A program made the position numbers and the translations under genes. DNA of 16,153 bases, taken from NCBI GenBank assembly GCA_964517765.1, contig CAZFEN010000025.1, positions 1 through 16,153 on the forward strand, written 5' to 3'. Positions 14,328-16,153 of this stretch are shown here, in pieces; within the stretch, counting starts at the first letter, position 1; each line of letters begins with the position of its first letter. This stretch comes from Hydromicrobium sp964517765 (GTDB lineage Bacteria; Actinomycetota; Humimicrobiia; Humimicrobiales; Humimicrobiaceae). The notes under the pieces were generated by a model that was not told the DNA's origin, searched no databases, and saw only the letters and a list, made by a program, of their open reading frames with translations.

Positions 14328-15608
14328 ATGGAAAAATTCATTATAAATGGCGGGAAAATTCTATCCGGCAAAGTAAAAATAAGCGGTGCAAAGAATTCTG
14401 CATTAAAATTGATGGCCGCATCGATTCTTGCCGACAGTAAGACTACTTTAAGAAACGTACCGGGAATAGAAGATGTAAACACTATGGTGGATGTACTCAG
14501 GACCCTTGGAACCAGTGTAAATGTGGATACGGAAAATAGGGTAATCGAAATCGATCCGAAGGGTATTGATTGCTATGAAGCGCCTTATGAACTCGTAAGA
14601 AAGATGCGGGCTTCCATACTGGTTGCGGGGCCGCTTTTGAGCAAGTTTGGAGAGGTCAAGGTTGCTGTCCCGGGAGGGTGTAATATTGGTTCGAGACAGA
14701 TAGATCTTCACCTTAAAAGCTTTGAAGATATGGGTGCGAAATATTTTGTGGAACATGGATATATTAATTGCCGTATTGATAACGATAAATCCGGTACCAG
14801 GCTTTCCGGCAATGTTATAAATCTCGATTTTCCATCGAGGGGAGCCACTGAAAATATAATAATGGCAGCATGTCTCGCAAGCGGTGAAACAACTATCAAC
14901 AATGCAGCAAGGGAACCGGAGATATCCGATCTTACCTCCTTTTTAAACTCGATGGGCGCAGAAATACAGGGATCCGGTACTGATCACATTGTAATAAATG
15001 GTGTCAGGAATCTTAAGGGAACAGATTATGAAGTAATGCCGGACAGCATTGAAGCAGGCACTTTTATAACTGCAGCAGGTTTATGCGGCGATAAAATAGA
15101 AATCGAAAATGCGAGGTGGAAAAATCTTGAAGTATTTTATCTTAAATTAAAGGAAATCGGTGTAAATATTTCTATTATCGATGAAAATAATATAAGGATA
15201 GATAAATCTCAAAAAGCATACAAACCTGTCAACATCAGCACTCTTCCGTTTCCCGGTTTCCCTACGGATTTACAGCCAATAATAACGGTACTGCTTACTA
15301 CTACCCCCGGTATCTCCATAGTGACCGAGAATGTATTCGAAAACAGATTTATGTATGTAGATGAATTGAATAGAATGGGGGCAAATATAAAGATCGACGG
15401 TCACCGTGCCGTAATAAAAGGAGTCGGGAAATTATCAGGAGCGCCCGTAAGATCATTCGATCTCCGTGCCGGAGCAGCAATGGTTCTGGCAGGACTGGCC
15501 GCAGAAGGATCTACGGAGGTAAGCGATATAAATCACATAAGAAGAGGTTATGAAGATTTTGAAGAAAAATTATGCAGCATAGGTGCAGATATAAGAAAAA
15601 CAAATTAG
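14328..15608 (+). CDS. murA: UDP-N-acetylglucosamine 1-carboxyvinyltransferase
   Basis: First committed step of peptidoglycan synthesis: transfers enolpyruvate from PEP to UDP-GlcNAc in the cytoplasm. Two pseudo-symmetric inside-out barrel domains are covered by the motifs. SGAKNSAL (19-26) contains Lys22 and Asn23. VRKMRASILVAGPLL follows, then PGGCNIGSRQIDLH with catalytic Cys118, the fosfomycin target position (Cys115 in E. coli). AAREPEISDL, FPTDLQ with the catalytic Asp, TENVFENRFM and DLRAGAAMVLAG come after, then GYEDFEEKL at the end. Length, 426 residues, is normal. Cys rather than Asp at 118 predicts fosfomycin sensitivity at the target level. The ATG at 14328 lies 14 bases after AAGGAGA (14307-14313), a long spacing, but no in-frame alternative start fits better. 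The LCP gene follows after 36 nt. Confidence 0.98.
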   Translation: MEKFIINGGKILSGKVKISGAKNSALKLMAASILADSKTTLRNVPGIEDVNTMVDVLRTLGTSVNVDTENRVIEIDPKGIDCYEAPYELVRKMRASILVAGPLLSKFGEVKVAVPGGCNIGSRQIDLHLKSFEDMGAKYFVEHGYINCRIDNDKSGTRLSGNVINLDFPSRGATENIIMAACLASGETTINNAAREPEISDLTSFLNSMGAEIQGSGTDHIVINGVRNLKGTDYEVMPDSIEAGTFITAAGLCGDKIEIENARWKNLEVFYLKLKEIGVNISIIDENNIRIDKSQKAYKPVNISTLPFPGFPTDLQPIITVLLTTTPGISIVTENVFENRFMYVDELNRMGANIKIDGHRAVIKGVGKLSGAPVRSFDLRAGAAMVLAGLAAEGSTEVSDINHIRRGYEDFEEKLCSIGADIRKTN

Positions 15609-15644
15609 ATAAAAAACAAAAAGTTTATTTTAGGAGTTTACCAC

Positions 15645-16153
15645 TTGAGATTTTTTAGGATTAAAAGAGATAAAAACAGGGCAGAAAAAAAGAATAAAAA
15701 AAGTACAGACAGCAAAAAACGAAGAGGGTTCAAGAAATTACCTCTGTATGCAAGGATAATCATAATTATCGTCTCTTCCATTATTTTTATAGGAGCCGTC
15801 GGAACAGCCGGTTTCTTTATTTACATCGATTCAATGAACAGGGCCATAAATTCGGGTACGAATACCGAAATCGAGAACATACTTTCTCCTATAGAATCCC
15901 CGGAGGAACCTGTGACCATCCTTGTACTGGGGCGGGATACCAGAGATGCTGAAAATGATGCAGGCAGGGCCGATATCATAATGCTTTTTCATCTGGATCC
16001 TGAGGAAAATACGGGCAGCCTTCTTTCGATTCCAAGAGATACCCTTGTAGAAATACCCGGCCATGGCGAAGATAAAATAAACGCTGCTTATGCATATGGC
16101 GGGGAAGAGCTTATGATAAGAACGATTAATTCTTTTCTGGGAGCGGAAATAAA
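15645..16153 (+). CDS. LCP (LytR-CpsA-Psr) family protein, truncated at the right edge
   Basis: Membrane-bound phosphotransferase family that attaches teichoic acids, arabinogalactan or capsular polymers from polyprenyl lipids to peptidoglycan. The visible 169 residues comprise a strongly basic cytoplasmic N-terminus (1-31, rich in Lys and Arg) and one transmembrane helix at about 36-60. An extracellular linker and the start of the LCP domain follow. LVLGRDTR (93-100) holds the acidic/Arg pair Asp98 and Arg100. RADIIML (108-114), SIPRDT (128-133) and INAAYAYGG (145-153) follow, all canonical. The start is TTG 15645, preceded by AGGAG at 15632-15636 with eight-base spacing. It lies 36 nt after murA and is probably co-transcribed, linking precursor synthesis with polymer attachment. 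The C-terminal part of the domain is outside the window. Confidence 0.92.
   Translation, partial: MRFFRIKRDKNRAEKKNKKSTDSKKRRGFKKLPLYARIIIIIVSSIIFIGAVGTAGFFIYIDSMNRAINSGTNTEIENILSPIESPEEPVTILVLGRDTRDAENDAGRADIIMLFHLDPEENTGSLLSIPRDTLVEIPGHGEDKINAAYAYGGEELMIRTINSFLGAEI

Overview
The window is ordinary, densely packed bacterial chromosome, AT-rich, with no mobile element, CRISPR array, phage gene or RNA gene that I can recognise. UDP-GlcNAc enolpyruvyl transferase (MurA) and a LytR-CpsA-Psr (LCP) wall-polymer attachment protein indicate a peptidoglycan-walled, probably monoderm-type bacterium. A V/A-type ATPase with a sodium-binding signature suggests an anaerobic or fermentative lifestyle. The gene set sua5, rpiB, glyA, comEB-like dCMP deaminase and murA recalls Firmicutes and deep Actinobacteria. 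I cannot name the phylum from sequence alone.

Layout. (1) 1-1585: the start of a probable membrane-protein gene running leftward off the edge, an AT-rich intergenic region with a perfect 16-bp tandem repeat, then a lone cytoplasmic GH1 glycosidase. (2) 1586-2476: SppA-type membrane signal peptide peptidase. (3) 2575-11100: a complete nine-gene V/A-type ATPase operon in the order H-I-K-E-C-F-A-B-D, the same order as Enterococcus ntpFIKECGABD and the Thermus V-ATPase. The genes overlap or abut closely, and most have a readable Shine-Dalgarno (SD) site. (4) 11118-13597, minus strand: sua5, then rpiB and glyA (overlapping by 14 nt), converging on the ATPase operon with only 17 bp between stop codons. 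(5) 13791-16153, plus strand: dCMP deaminase, murA and a truncated LCP gene.

How they work together. The ATPase couples ATP turnover to ion movement, and the proteolipid carries every side chain of the Enterococcus hirae Na+ site at a constant offset, so Na+ coupling is likely. The ATPase lies in a neighbourhood (glyA/rpiB/sua5 on one side, murA beyond) where Firmicutes usually keep the F-type atp operon, which suggests replacement or co-location at the same locus. The right arm covers one-carbon and pentose metabolism, tRNA t6A formation, dUMP supply for thymidylate, and wall synthesis.

I found no undescribed system. The points most worth a second look are the Na+ signature, the locus synteny, the divergent GH1 active site, the tandem repeat and the terminator-free convergent junction.
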